From: JACZUI01 sp965216725
GTDB taxonomy: Bacteria > Actinomycetota > Acidimicrobiia > Spongiisociales > ZC4RG35
NCBI GenBank assembly: GCA_965216725.1
Contig: CBDCGI010000001.1
Span: 1-64,000 of the forward strand
Length of the DNA: 64,000 bases
Direction of reading: 5' to 3'
The notes under the pieces are model-generated. The model saw nothing but the letters and a program-made list of their open reading frames with translations, was not told the DNA's origin and did no database searches. Both the position numbers and the translations under genes were made by a program. Below, piece after piece: positions 46,074 through 53,880 of the stretch. Within the stretch, counting starts at the first letter, position 1; every line of letters begins with the position of its first letter.

Positions 46074-47098
46074 CGAAGTGCCCCTTGCTTCAGGTGCTCA
46101 GCCATACGCTGCGCAGTTTCCACGACCCTGTGGCTGTAGCCCCACCCGTTGTTGAACCACGTGATTGTCTTCACCAGATTCCCTCCTGTGACCATCGTCG
46201 CCAGGCTGTCGAAGATCCCGGAATGGGGATTGAGCCTTACATCAGAGGAGACGATTGGATCGGACACGTGTTCCATGACGTCGGGGTAGTCAGCTGCGAT
46301 TGCCGAGGCGACAGCACTGTTGACGGCCTCAATGTCGGTGTCCTTCACCACTTCGGCAACCATGTCCACCGTTGATCCGTCGGCGACAGGGACATTCAAT
46401 GCGACCACTGAGATGCGGCCGTCGAGGTGGGGGAGTGCCTGGGAGATGATCTCAGCGGAGTTGGTGTTGGCCGGGATGATGTTCTCACCCGCGGCACGCG
46501 AGGTGCGGAAGGAGTCCGTTGGCACGTCAGCAAGACGGCCGGCGTTGGACATCGCCTTGACGACGGTCATGTAGGCACGTTTGATGCCGAATTCCCGGTC
46601 CAGGATCTCGAGGACCGGTGATATCGCATTCGAAGTGTTGGATCCGAGAGCGACCATGTCACGCTCTGGAGTGAGTATCTCGTCGTTGATGCCGCGGAGC
46701 AGCAGGGGCAGCTTTCCGGGTGTCTCCGGGCTCGATGTGAGGATCACCTTCTGGGCACCGCTGTCGAGATGCCCTTGGAGCTCGGCTCGGGTTCTGTAAC
46801 GAGAAGTCGTCTCGAGAACGATGTCGACCTTGTCTTCTGACCAGTTGGTGTCGGCCGGCGTTTTGGCGGCGGTGAAACTGACCGGATTCCCGTCGTATTG
46901 CAGGGTGCCTTCGCCGTAGGAGATCTCGGCCGGGAATCGCCCGTAAATCGAGTCGTACTTGAGCAGGTAGGTGAGGGCTTCGGGCTGTGCCACGTCTGCG
47001 ATGGCGACGACGTCGAGGTCGTCGTTTCCATGAAGCAGCCGGAAGACGTTCCTCCCGATTCTCCCGAACCCCATCAGGCCGATCCGGGTGCTTGTCAT
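46070..47098 (-). CDS. GAPDH-like protein lacking catalytic Cys, His and Arg (probable pseudoenzyme)
   Basis: This 342-residue protein aligns along its whole length with the downstream gapA product and keeps the NAD loop LMGFGRIGR (8-16), RLADVP, ENIIPA and DGSTVDM. The active site is changed: SNASCTTNC becomes LGSNTSNA, with Asn154 in place of the catalytic Cys and Ala158 in place of the second Cys. TTVHAYTND becomes TVVKAMSNA (Lys181 for His), and the phosphate-site Arg becomes Asn235. The ESTGVF segment of gapA becomes ETTSRY. Ordinary GAPDH chemistry is therefore not expected. It comes first in the operon, overlapping gapA by four bases. A regulatory or heterotetramer subunit, or a different NAD-linked activity, are possibilities. 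Confidence 0.88.
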   Translation of the reverse strand: MTSTRIGLMGFGRIGRNVFRLLHGNDDLDVVAIADVAQPEALTYLLKYDSIYGRFPAEISYGEGTLQYDGNPVSFTAAKTPADTNWSEDKVDIVLETTSRYRTRAELQGHLDSGAQKVILTSSPETPGKLPLLLRGINDEILTPERDMVALGSNTSNAISPVLEILDREFGIKRAYMTVVKAMSNAGRLADVPTDSFRTSRAAGENIIPANTNSAEIISQALPHLDGRISVVALNVPVADGSTVDMVAEVVKDTDIEAVNSAVASAIAADYPDVMEHVSDPIVSSDVRLNPHSGIFDSLATMVTGGNLVKTITWFNNGWGYSHRVVETAQRMAEHLKQGALR

Positions 47099-47183
47099 CT
47101 GTTTCCTTTCATACGAGAGACGCTAGCGACGTGCCCCTTCTCTTCGATAGTTGGCGGAGATATGTTGGCGTTGTGGGGGAAAG

Positions 47184-47852
47184 ATGTTGAGTGCGATGGC
47201 GGTTGTCGCCTTTTGTCTGGTGGCCCCCGTGAACGGTCCGATCACACACGGGTATTCCCCAGTTGGCGAGTACGGGGGTCACTGGGGAGTCGATTATGCG
47301 GTCCCCGCAGGTGCCCAAGTGTTCGCGCCGGCGTCCGGCGTGGTTACGTTCGCGGGCTCGGTGGCTGGGATGAGGTCTGTGACGATCGAGCCCATTCCGG
47401 GGCTAAAGGTCTCGGTGTCTTATCTGAGCTCCATCGCGGTCGCCAGTGGTCGCTACGTCCGTCGGGGTGAAGTCCTTGGCTCAGCTGGTTCCCCGCATGG
47501 CGTCGATGGGGTCCACATGTCGGTGCGCATTGGCGGGCGCTACGTTGATCCCGAGGCCCACTTGGGATGTATTGCAACGGATATCACCCGTGCTCTCAGG
47601 TTGGTTCCAGTTGACCCGCCCTATCCTCGCCGGCGTGCGCATCGGAATCCTGGGGGGAACCTTCGACCCCGTCCACAACGGTCACTTGGCAGTCGCCGAA
47701 GCGGCGATGGGCAGCGGGAGGCTGGACCGAGTGCTGATGATGCCTGCGGGCGATCCATGGCAGAAGATTGGCCGGGCGGTGACGCCAGCCCGGAACAGGT
47801 TGGAAATGGTGAGGCTGGCCGTCGCCGACACGCCGGGCCTGGAAGTCGATGA
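47184..47852 (+). CDS. M23-like (LytM) exported protein with degenerate zinc site
   Basis: ATG 47184 follows a GGGGGAAAG site and opens a signal peptide (MLSAMAVVAFCLVAPVNG). The M23 fold follows: PITHGYSPVGEYGGHWGVDYAVPAGAQVFAPASGVV contains HxxxD (GHWGVD), but the second zinc motif HxH reads HMS (GVHMSVR), and the YGH-type His is missing (VSYLSS). It may thus be a non-catalytic LytM/EnvC-like regulator of wall hydrolases. After about residue 150 the frame runs 218 bases into nadD in another frame, giving an Arg/Gly/Pro-rich tail with no domain character. Confidence 0.65.
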   Translation: MLSAMAVVAFCLVAPVNGPITHGYSPVGEYGGHWGVDYAVPAGAQVFAPASGVVTFAGSVAGMRSVTIEPIPGLKVSVSYLSSIAVASGRYVRRGEVLGSAGSPHGVDGVHMSVRIGGRYVDPEAHLGCIATDITRALRLVPVDPPYPRRRAHRNPGGNLRPRPQRSLGSRRSGDGQREAGPSADDACGRSMAEDWPGGDASPEQVGNGEAGRRRHAGPGSR

Positions 47853-48249
47853 CCGTGAGGTCAGGCGACAGGGCCCGACGTTCACGATCGATACGTTGGA
47901 GTCGTTCCCGGATTCCGACGAGCTCTATCTGGTCCTTGGCGCCGACACTGCAATGGGCATCCGAACCTGGCATCGGGCTTCCGACTTGCTGCACCGAGCC
48001 GAGGTGATGGTGGTGCCTCGGTCCGGTTTGACGCGGGAAGACGTGGCGTCCGTATTGGATCACTTCCATTTTCTCGAAATGGAACCGGTGGAGATCAGCG
48101 CTACTTCGATCAGAGAATCCCTGGCGAACGGTGAGGACGTGACTGACCTTGTGCCCGAGCCAGTGTTGTCGTACATCGGCTTGCACAATCTCTACAACAA
48201 CGCTGGGAACGACGATATGGTGGAGCCACCAACGAACCTGGAGGAATAG
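47635..48249 (+). CDS. nadD: Nicotinate-nucleotide adenylyltransferase
   Basis: The 204-residue enzyme makes nicotinate adenine dinucleotide for NAD synthesis. It shows GILGGTFDPVHNGHLAVAE (the HxGH-type nucleotidyl motif), PAGDPWQK, TPARNRLEMVRLA, LVLGADTAMGIRTWHR and the ISATSIRESLANG signature. GTG 47635 begins exactly at the family start (RIGILGG). It overlaps the tail of the M23-like gene and leads into rsfS, as in most bacteria. Confidence 0.94.
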   Translation: MRIGILGGTFDPVHNGHLAVAEAAMGSGRLDRVLMMPAGDPWQKIGRAVTPARNRLEMVRLAVADTPGLEVDDREVRRQGPTFTIDTLESFPDSDELYLVLGADTAMGIRTWHRASDLLHRAEVMVVPRSGLTREDVASVLDHFHFLEMEPVEISATSIRESLANGEDVTDLVPEPVLSYIGLHNLYNNAGNDDMVEPPTNLEE

Positions 48250-48620
48250 TCGTAGAGACGAGCAACCAACTGGCACGGCTTACAGCCGATGCACTGTTCG
48301 CCAAGAAAGGCACCGACATCGTGCTGTTGGATGTCGAGGAGTTGTTTGCCCTCTCCGATGTGTTCGTGATCGCAACGGGTTCGTCACGCCCCCACGTCCA
48401 GTCTTTGGGGGAGGCCGTGATCGAGCGGTTGTCCCAGGACGAGGGTCTGAAGCCGATTCGCTCCGAAGGGATGAATGAGGGGGAGTGGGTCCTTCTCGAC
48501 TACGGAGACATCATTGTTCACGTGTTCCAAGGCGGGCCACGAGAGTTCTACGGGCTGGAGCGTCTGTGGGCCGACTCAGGTCGGATCGAGTGGTCGGAAC
48601 CTGCGGTGGCCGACGGCTGA
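48246..48620 (+). CDS. rsfS: Ribosomal silencing factor RsfS (start codon uncertain)
   Basis: The protein binds uL14 and blocks subunit joining in slow growth. Family sequence is clear: FAKKGTDIVLLDVEELFALSDVFVIATGSSRPHVQSLGEAV, then EWVLLDYGDIIVHVFQ and REFYGLERLWAD. Homology begins at SNQLARLTADALFAKK, but upstream of the GTG at 48321 (which would remove ~25 conserved residues) there is no in-frame ATG, GTG or TTG. The listed start is the ATA that overlaps the nadD stop (ATAG); CTG 48270 is another option. Non-AUG initiation or a sequence error are both possible. Confidence 0.8.
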   Translation: MVVETSNQLARLTADALFAKKGTDIVLLDVEELFALSDVFVIATGSSRPHVQSLGEAVIERLSQDEGLKPIRSEGMNEGEWVLLDYGDIIVHVFQGGPREFYGLERLWADSGRIEWSEPAVADG

Positions 48621-48725
48621 ATCACTCACGCCAGACCGAACCAGCCCAACTGCCAATCGACCCCAGCCTCCCGGTACCGGGACTCGTTCTTCAACCCGGC
48701 CGCCAGTATCATGACCGGTCCCACT

Positions 48726-48799
48726 GGGGCTGTAGCTCAGTTCGGCAGAGCACTTGACTGGCAGTCAAGGGGTCAGGGGTTCAAATCCCCTCAGCTCCA
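48726..48799 (+). tRNA. tRNA-Ala (anticodon GGC)
   Basis: Acceptor GGGGCTG pairs with CAGCTCC (one G-T pair). The anticodon stem CTTGA/TCAAG encloses CTGGCAG, giving GGC (codon GCC). The T-arm GGGGTTCAAATCCCC is intact. CCA is not encoded. Confidence 0.93.
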
Positions 48800-48804
48800 C
48801 CCGG

Positions 48805-48829
48805 AAACCTCCTCGTCAGAGGGGGTTTT
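48805..48829 (+). terminator. Intrinsic terminator of tRNA-Ala
   Basis: AAACCTCCTC (48805-48814) pairs with GAGGGGGTTTT (48819-48829) around a GTCA loop, ending in TTTT. The 210 bases from here to the next gene show no further clear feature. Confidence 0.75.
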
Positions 48830-49040
48830 CCATATTCTGGATTCTGTTGACGCGGCGAGATTGCTTTTCGTTCATGGGTTGAGGCCGTCTAATACGCACA
48901 GCCTGGGGTGTGAAGTGATCATCTTGGATGAGCGTTTCAAGTCATAGATTCGCCGCTCTCTAACGCGTACATAATGCCGGTTATGGAGCGTAGGACTTCG
49001 GTGTTGGCGTAGTTTTCAGAGACCGACCGGGAGGAGGATC

Positions 49041-49769
49041 ATGATGACAACGTATCGATTCAGCTTGTTGGTCGTTCTTGTTCTGGTGGTTGTGGCATGT
49101 GCTGGGGTGAGTCCAGATTCGAACACGGCTGACCCTTCTCCCGCCGCAGATAGTGAGTTGACGATCTTGGTTCTCGGGGATTCGATCTTTGAATCGAACA
49201 AGGCTCAAGGAGAATCGATACCGGAGGTTTTGGGGAGAGCGCTCGGCACTGCGGTTCACAACGCCGCTCAAGGGGGCGCCCATTTCTCAATCTCTGATTC
49301 GGCTATCACTCAAGCACTCGACGTACGGAGCCAATACCAAGAGGGTGACTGGGAGTGGGTTGTGATCCAGGGGGGCGGAAACGACTACATGGATGACTGT
49401 GGTTGCGGAGAATGCGACGCACAGATTGAAGAGCTGGTTTCGAGCGATGGGTTGGCCGGAGAGATTCCGGAATTCGCGCGGAACCTGGTTAAAAGTGACA
49501 CGCATGTGATGTTTGTCGGCTATTACGAAGTGCCGTCGGATGCTGAATATGGGTTCGACGTTTGCGATGACGAAGTGATAGAGCACAATGCTCGGCTTGC
49601 TCTGATGGCAAAGGCCATCGACGGTCTTTGGTTCGTTTCGGCAGCGGATGTGGTCATGGCAGACGACCGGGCCGCATACGCTGAAGATCGTGTTCACCCT
49701 TCTGTCGAAGGATCAAGACTTGTCGGCGAGCACATCGCCGCTGCGATTACTAACGCCGAAACAGGCTAA
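49041..49769 (+). CDS. Lipoprotein with SGNH/GDSL hydrolase fold
   Basis: The 242-residue protein starts with a lipoprotein signal peptide and lipobox ending VVAC (Cys20). The SGNH blocks are present: LVLGDSIFES with nucleophile Ser48, the Gly block (HNAAQGGAHF), GGGNDYMDD, and the C-terminal EDRVHPSVEGSRLVGEH with the catalytic Asp and His. An unusual Cys-rich loop (DDCGCGECD) follows the Asn block and could bind metal or form disulfides. A GGAGGATC ribosome site supports ATG 49041. Esterase or deacetylase action at the cell surface is likely; the substrate is unknown. Confidence 0.8.
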   Translation: MMTTYRFSLLVVLVLVVVACAGVSPDSNTADPSPAADSELTILVLGDSIFESNKAQGESIPEVLGRALGTAVHNAAQGGAHFSISDSAITQALDVRSQYQEGDWEWVVIQGGGNDYMDDCGCGECDAQIEELVSSDGLAGEIPEFARNLVKSDTHVMFVGYYEVPSDAEYGFDVCDDEVIEHNARLALMAKAIDGLWFVSAADVVMADDRAAYAEDRVHPSVEGSRLVGEHIAAAITNAETG

Positions 49770-49902
49770 CGAGCCAGCCCGGTGGGAGTCTGTCGCAGGA
49801 GAGCATTGCGGCAGGTATGGGCGACAGAGGTCAGTGCAGGGAACTGCTTTCGAAGCGGTTCAGCCTGCTTGTTTTCGGGAGAAGAATTTCACGGTTCCAA
49901 GG

Positions 49903-50246
49903 ATGAACGAGGCAACCGCCAGAATCCAACTTAAGAGCCAGGGGAAGTACAGAAGCTCCAGATTCACGTTCGTTCCGGCCGGCTCAACGAGACGGACCAG
50001 AGAAACCCAGAAGGACCGGACGTTCACATGTTCGTCAAAGACCCCAAGGCCATCCCCGAATATGAATACGACGTCCCATCTGACCCGTCTCGGTCCCTTC
50101 CCGCCGACGCCGAGAAACTAGGCACAGGCGACCACGAGCAGTACGAATTGTGGTATTCGCCAACTGACCCTCACTACATCTACCTAGTCGATGAAGACTC
50201 AACCCAAGCATGGGTACGAGCCACCGACTGGGGACTTTGCTCATAA
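49903..50246 (+). pseudogene. Small unknown gene, apparently frameshifted
   Basis: From ATG 49903 the frame reads MNEATARIQLKSQG and then loses protein character. Beyond the G-run at 49941-49944 a different frame continues as EVQKLQIHVRSGRLNE, through MFVKDPKAIPEYEYDVPSD to HYIYLVDEDSTQAWVRATDW and a stop at 50246. One extra G in the run would join both into a ~115-residue protein. I do not recognise it. The flanking stretches 49770-49902 and 50247-50424 show nothing clear. Confidence 0.35.
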
Positions 50247-50424
50247 CGATCACCCGGAAATATCGGCGACGATATGTACCGGGCGGGTGTCAATGTGCTG
50301 TACGACGACTGTGCGTCATCGGACTGACACCAGCTTCTAGATGGGGAGGATCCCCTATTGAGGCGAAACGGGAGCCCATGTCTAATGGGTGACAAAAAGG
50401 GAGTTGTGTGCGGAACAAGCCGGC

Positions 50425-50856
50425 ATGGTGAGGCGGTTGAGATGGCGCTTGGTCGGGGGTGCATGCCTTCTTGCGCTGCTGACCGTGGGTTGTTCGCCTG
50501 GAAGCATCGACGAGGGGGTGTATCTAGCTGACGAGGGCGGAGACCTGGCAAGGCTGGAATTCAAAGTGGACACGTGGGTGTATCAGAGTGGATCCCGATC
50601 TGAAGTAGCTGGCTCCTATACGGTCGAGGACGATCAGATCACCGTCTTTGACGACGGCCTCTGCCCAGACATCGGGGAAGGCACTTACGTCTGGACGGTC
50701 GACGGAGACACCCTCTCCTTCACCGTCTACGCAGTCAGCATCCGCAGTGGCGACAATGTGTTGGCCCGGTTCCCAGCTGATACGTGTGCAGAACGCCTCG
50801 CAATCTTTGACGGCAGGATCTACCGACTGCATGCGCCGAACCCGGAATCAGGATAG
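50425..50856 (+). CDS. Small putative lipoprotein
   Basis: The 143-residue protein has a basic start, a hydrophobic segment and a lipobox-like LLTVGC (Cys about 23). The mature part reads like a small beta-rich lipoprotein domain (GVYLADEGGDLARLEFKV, GSYTVEDDQITVFDDGLCPDIGEGTYVWTVDGDTLSF), a pattern seen in secreted domains that report content by a 'GTYxWxxDGDxLxF' strand. A second CAERL cysteine near the end may pair with the first CPD cysteine. ATG 50425 is chosen because it begins the signal peptide. Function is unknown. Confidence 0.65.
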   Translation: MVRRLRWRLVGGACLLALLTVGCSPGSIDEGVYLADEGGDLARLEFKVDTWVYQSGSRSEVAGSYTVEDDQITVFDDGLCPDIGEGTYVWTVDGDTLSFTVYAVSIRSGDNVLARFPADTCAERLAIFDGRIYRLHAPNPESG

Positions 50857-50902
50857 AGGTAGCCACGAACGCCCAACGCGGAGGCCCGGTCATAATGCCG
50901 TT

Positions 50903-51937
50903 GTGGATGACAGGGATTGGTCGAAACCCGGTGAACCAGATGATTTGAGTGACCTGCCGAAGGTCGAGCTTCACGTTCACCTGGGCGGGACCATCAACGA
51001 GACCACCGCCTCGGACCTGGCGCGTCGTCACGGCCTGGAACCCTCCGAGGTGCTCCGACTCGAGGAAGGCCGATATCCAGGGACATACCGGGATTTTCCT
51101 CACTTCCTTGACGCGTTTCTCGCTTCCAACTCGCTTGTGCAGACTCCCGACGACCTGTATCTGGTCGCCCACCAGTTTGCCCGTCGCCAGGCTGGGGAGC
51201 GGATCGTTTGGTCCGAGGTGCTGTTCACCGCGATGAATTACGTGCGTAACGGATTGGAGCCGAAGGCCATGTGGGATGCGCTCAAGGCAGGATTGAATGA
51301 AGGTGCCGGAGACGACGTCCGGATCGGAGTCGTAGTGGATGCGATCAGGGATTTCGGCCGGGAGGAGGCGGAGGCGACGATCCGGTTGGTCGAGTCAGCG
51401 GAAGCACCAATCGTTGGTCTTTGTCTCACCGGAATCGAGGGCACAGTCCCAACATCGGAATTCTCGGTGCTCACCGACGCCCGCAACGCCATGGGGTTGG
51501 GTCTGCAGGTGCATGCCGGGGAAACGGGACCTCCTTCAAGCGTCACTGAAGCTCTCGACATCCTCCAGGCGGATCGAATTGGACATGGTGTAGCGGCGGA
51601 CCGCGATCCCAACCTGCTGGCGCGGCTTGTCCGAGAGCAGGTGCCGCTTGACGTGTGTCCAACATCAAACGTGGCGATCCTCCCCGAATATCCCTCCTTT
51701 GATGACCATCCTGTGGCTCGTTTCTGGGGAGCCGGTGTGAACTTCACCGTTTCCTCTGACGATCCGCCGTTCTTTGCGACGACTCTCACCGATGAGCTGC
51801 ATCTGGTCGCCCGTCTGGCCCGTCTCAGCCGAGAGGACCTGTTAGAGCTTCAGAGGCGCGCTGTCTCCAACTCTTTCGCATCCAGTGACACAAAGGATTG
51901 GTGCTTCAGGCAGATCGATGCCGTTGACGCTCCCTAG
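50903..51937 (+). CDS. Adenosine deaminase family protein
   Basis: The 344-residue TIM-barrel amidohydrolase shows the zinc ligands His24 and His26 in KVELHVHLGG, QVHAGETGPP with the zinc His and catalytic Glu region, ADRIGHGVAA, and VSSDDPPFF with the last metal Asp. This pattern fits adenosine (or adenine/6-aminodeoxyfutalosine) deaminase. It converts an aminopurine to the 6-oxo form in the cytoplasm. It starts with GTG; longer in-frame readings upstream overlap the lipoprotein gene. Confidence 0.88.
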   Translation: MDDRDWSKPGEPDDLSDLPKVELHVHLGGTINETTASDLARRHGLEPSEVLRLEEGRYPGTYRDFPHFLDAFLASNSLVQTPDDLYLVAHQFARRQAGERIVWSEVLFTAMNYVRNGLEPKAMWDALKAGLNEGAGDDVRIGVVVDAIRDFGREEAEATIRLVESAEAPIVGLCLTGIEGTVPTSEFSVLTDARNAMGLGLQVHAGETGPPSSVTEALDILQADRIGHGVAADRDPNLLARLVREQVPLDVCPTSNVAILPEYPSFDDHPVARFWGAGVNFTVSSDDPPFFATTLTDELHLVARLARLSREDLLELQRRAVSNSFASSDTKDWCFRQIDAVDAP

Positions 51938-52006
51938 CCAGGAGACTGGACCTATGCAGGACTGTTGAGCCCTTGTCCTATCCGGCAGAAAGGCGTTGCC
52001 ACCGAA

Positions 52007-52300
52007 TCAGGTGGGGCCGATCAGGATGCGGATGTGGGCTGTATCACCCGGATCCACCCGCTCTGCTTGGCGAATCTCCTTCTTGATCGGTAGCACGAAC
52101 GAGCCGGACGCCTTGTCGGGGAAGATGGAAGTTCTCCAGGTGCTGTCGCCGATGGTCGATTCCACCTTGACCGACCCAAAACCGCGGCGCTCCGTTACGT
52201 AGTCGTCGATCTCGTCGGCCAGGTTCTTGGGAAGGGTTACGAAGACCCAAGGCGCCTCGCCCTCGTATTCCCAAAGCCGACCGGTGAATTCCAATTCCAT
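52007..52300 (-). CDS. DUF1905 family protein
   Basis: The 97-residue protein matches the DUF1905 pattern: an N-terminal beta-strand FTGRLWEYEGEAPWVFVTLP, a basic FGSVKVESTIGDSTWRTSIFPD stretch and the closing FVLPIKKEIRQAERVDPGDTAHIRI. These small beta-barrel proteins have no established function. The end of an operon or a partner gene cannot be seen; the upstream gene region is a pseudogene on the other strand. Confidence 0.8.
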   Translation of the reverse strand: MELEFTGRLWEYEGEAPWVFVTLPKNLADEIDDYVTERRGFGSVKVESTIGDSTWRTSIFPDKASGSFVLPIKKEIRQAERVDPGDTAHIRILIGPT

Positions 52301-52398
52301 CAGCGCAACGCTAGAGGTCGCTGATCAGATTCTGATAGGGGGCCGACAGAACGTGCCGGGTGCGGACTGACAATGGGTGAGTTGCTACGTTTGATTCG

Positions 52399-53336
52399 GT
52401 GCCTGGAGAGCCACCTTCGGGGAGAGCCGCCACTTGGGATGAGTTTGGTGAGCGGATGGCGATTCTCTTCGGATCGGAGGGGGAGGCCTATCGCAGTTAC
52501 GTACCCCAGCCGAGCGACGTGATCATTTTCCCCTTTCGCCAAGGGCGGCACCACCTGGTTGCAGCAGATCGTTCACAGTCTCCGCACCGGTGGCGATATG
52601 GATTTCGACGACATCTACGAAGTGGTGCCATTCATCGATATCGCCCCGAATATCGGCGTCGACCTAGACGCCCCGCAGAAGGCGCATCCCAGGGTCTTCA
52701 AATCGCACCATGGGTGGGATGCAGTGCCGTAAGGCTGTCGTTACATCGTTTCCTTCCGAGACCCACAAGACGCGGTCGTTTCCTTCTATCACTTCATGAC
52801 CGGTTGGATCATCGAACCGGGCGCGATTCCCATCGACGAATTCGTGCGCCATCGAGCGCTGGATCGTGAACACGGAACCGACTACTGGCGCCATCTCTCA
52901 TCCTGGTTGCTTCAGAAGGACAACCCGGATGTTCTTCTGCTCACCTTCGAGCAGATGAAGGATGACCTGGAAGGCGTAGTAGACGGCATCGCAGCTTTCC
53001 TTGGCATTGAAGACGAAGCCATGGTCGAAGTCGGTGTCAGACACTCGACTTTTGAGTTCATGTCGGCACATCCAGAACCGTTTGCTGAACCCCTCACCCA
53101 AGCCTTCATGGCAAAAGCGGCAGGGATTCCTATGGATGGCGGGACGGGGCAAAGTACGCACAGGAAGAGTTGGCGCCAACCGACGGGAGCTCTCACCAGA
53201 TATCCGCCAACGGCTTGACGAAGTGTGGAGCCAGACAATCGCGCCCGATTTTGGCTACGACACCTACAACGACCTCGACGCCGCGATCCGAAGGACGTCT
53301 TCTCAGAGGCAGTTAACCGACCTCACACCGCGTTAG
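52399..53336 (+). pseudogene. Sulfotransferase pseudogene with two frameshifts and a nonsense codon
   Basis: Three frame segments together spell a PAPS-dependent sulfotransferase of the type 1 family. The N-terminal part from GTG 52399 runs to SDVIIFPF. After an extra T in the T-run at 52534-52536 the frame shifts to AKGGTTWLQQIVHSLRTGG (PAPS 5'-phosphate loop) and runs to AHPRVFKSHHGWDAVP. TAA at 52730-52732 then replaces the usual Lys, and the same frame goes on with GCRYIVSFRDPQDAVVSFYHF (3'-phosphate loop). A further shift near 53138-53150 leads to KVRTGRVGANRRELSPDIRQRLDEVW. At least three lesions make it non-functional. Confidence 0.85.
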
Positions 53337-53402
53337 GTGCCGTTTGGGCGCGGTCATCGTGTCCGCCACTTGGTGCTCGATGTTGAGAGATAGGGTGCGG
53401 TG

Positions 53403-53831
53403 ATGGAACAGACGATTGCGATGGCGCTCCCAAGTGACGCAGCCTGGAAACACTCCTTCGATGCCACCGAAGGGGGAGGCGGAGATGTCAATGGGGGCCT
53501 TGGACGAGCTGACGCATTTCGAGAGATCATGGAAGCGGCAGGGGCGGCCTCAGATCAGGTCACGGTTGCGATCGTGGTGCATGGCAAGGCTGTCTTGGAC
53601 GTTGTGAACGCCACCAGGCACGCCACCGAATTCGAAGGATCGGATCATCCAAACCAAGCACTGGTGCGCCGAATCATCGATTCCGGAGGCGAGATTTGGG
53701 TCTGCGCCCGGAGTGCCGCTTGGCAGGACGTCGGCGATGGCGATCTGCTTCCCGGAGTTCGTTTTGCGCCATCTGCGATGGTTGCCCACGCCGAACTGCA
53801 GCGGAGGGGCTTCTCGCTGAACCCATATTGA
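53403..53831 (+). CDS. DsrE-like family protein
   Basis: The 142-residue protein looks like a DsrE/DsrF-like fold: VTVAIVVHGKAVLDVV after the first helix, then ALVRRIIDSGGEIWVCARSAAW with a single Cys at the usual position, and a C-terminal GVRFAPSAMVAHAELQRRGFSLNPY. Such proteins carry sulfur or act in small-molecule binding. ATG 53403 or GTG 53400 are both possible starts. It converges on the minus-strand peptidase gene. Confidence 0.65.
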   Translation: MEQTIAMALPSDAAWKHSFDATEGGGGDVNGGLGRADAFREIMEAAGAASDQVTVAIVVHGKAVLDVVNATRHATEFEGSDHPNQALVRRIIDSGGEIWVCARSAAWQDVGDGDLLPGVRFAPSAMVAHAELQRRGFSLNPY

Positions 53832-53880
53832 CCAACCCAGCCGTGCGGATGAGGTTTGCAGCGTGTCGCTTCGTCGGGAT

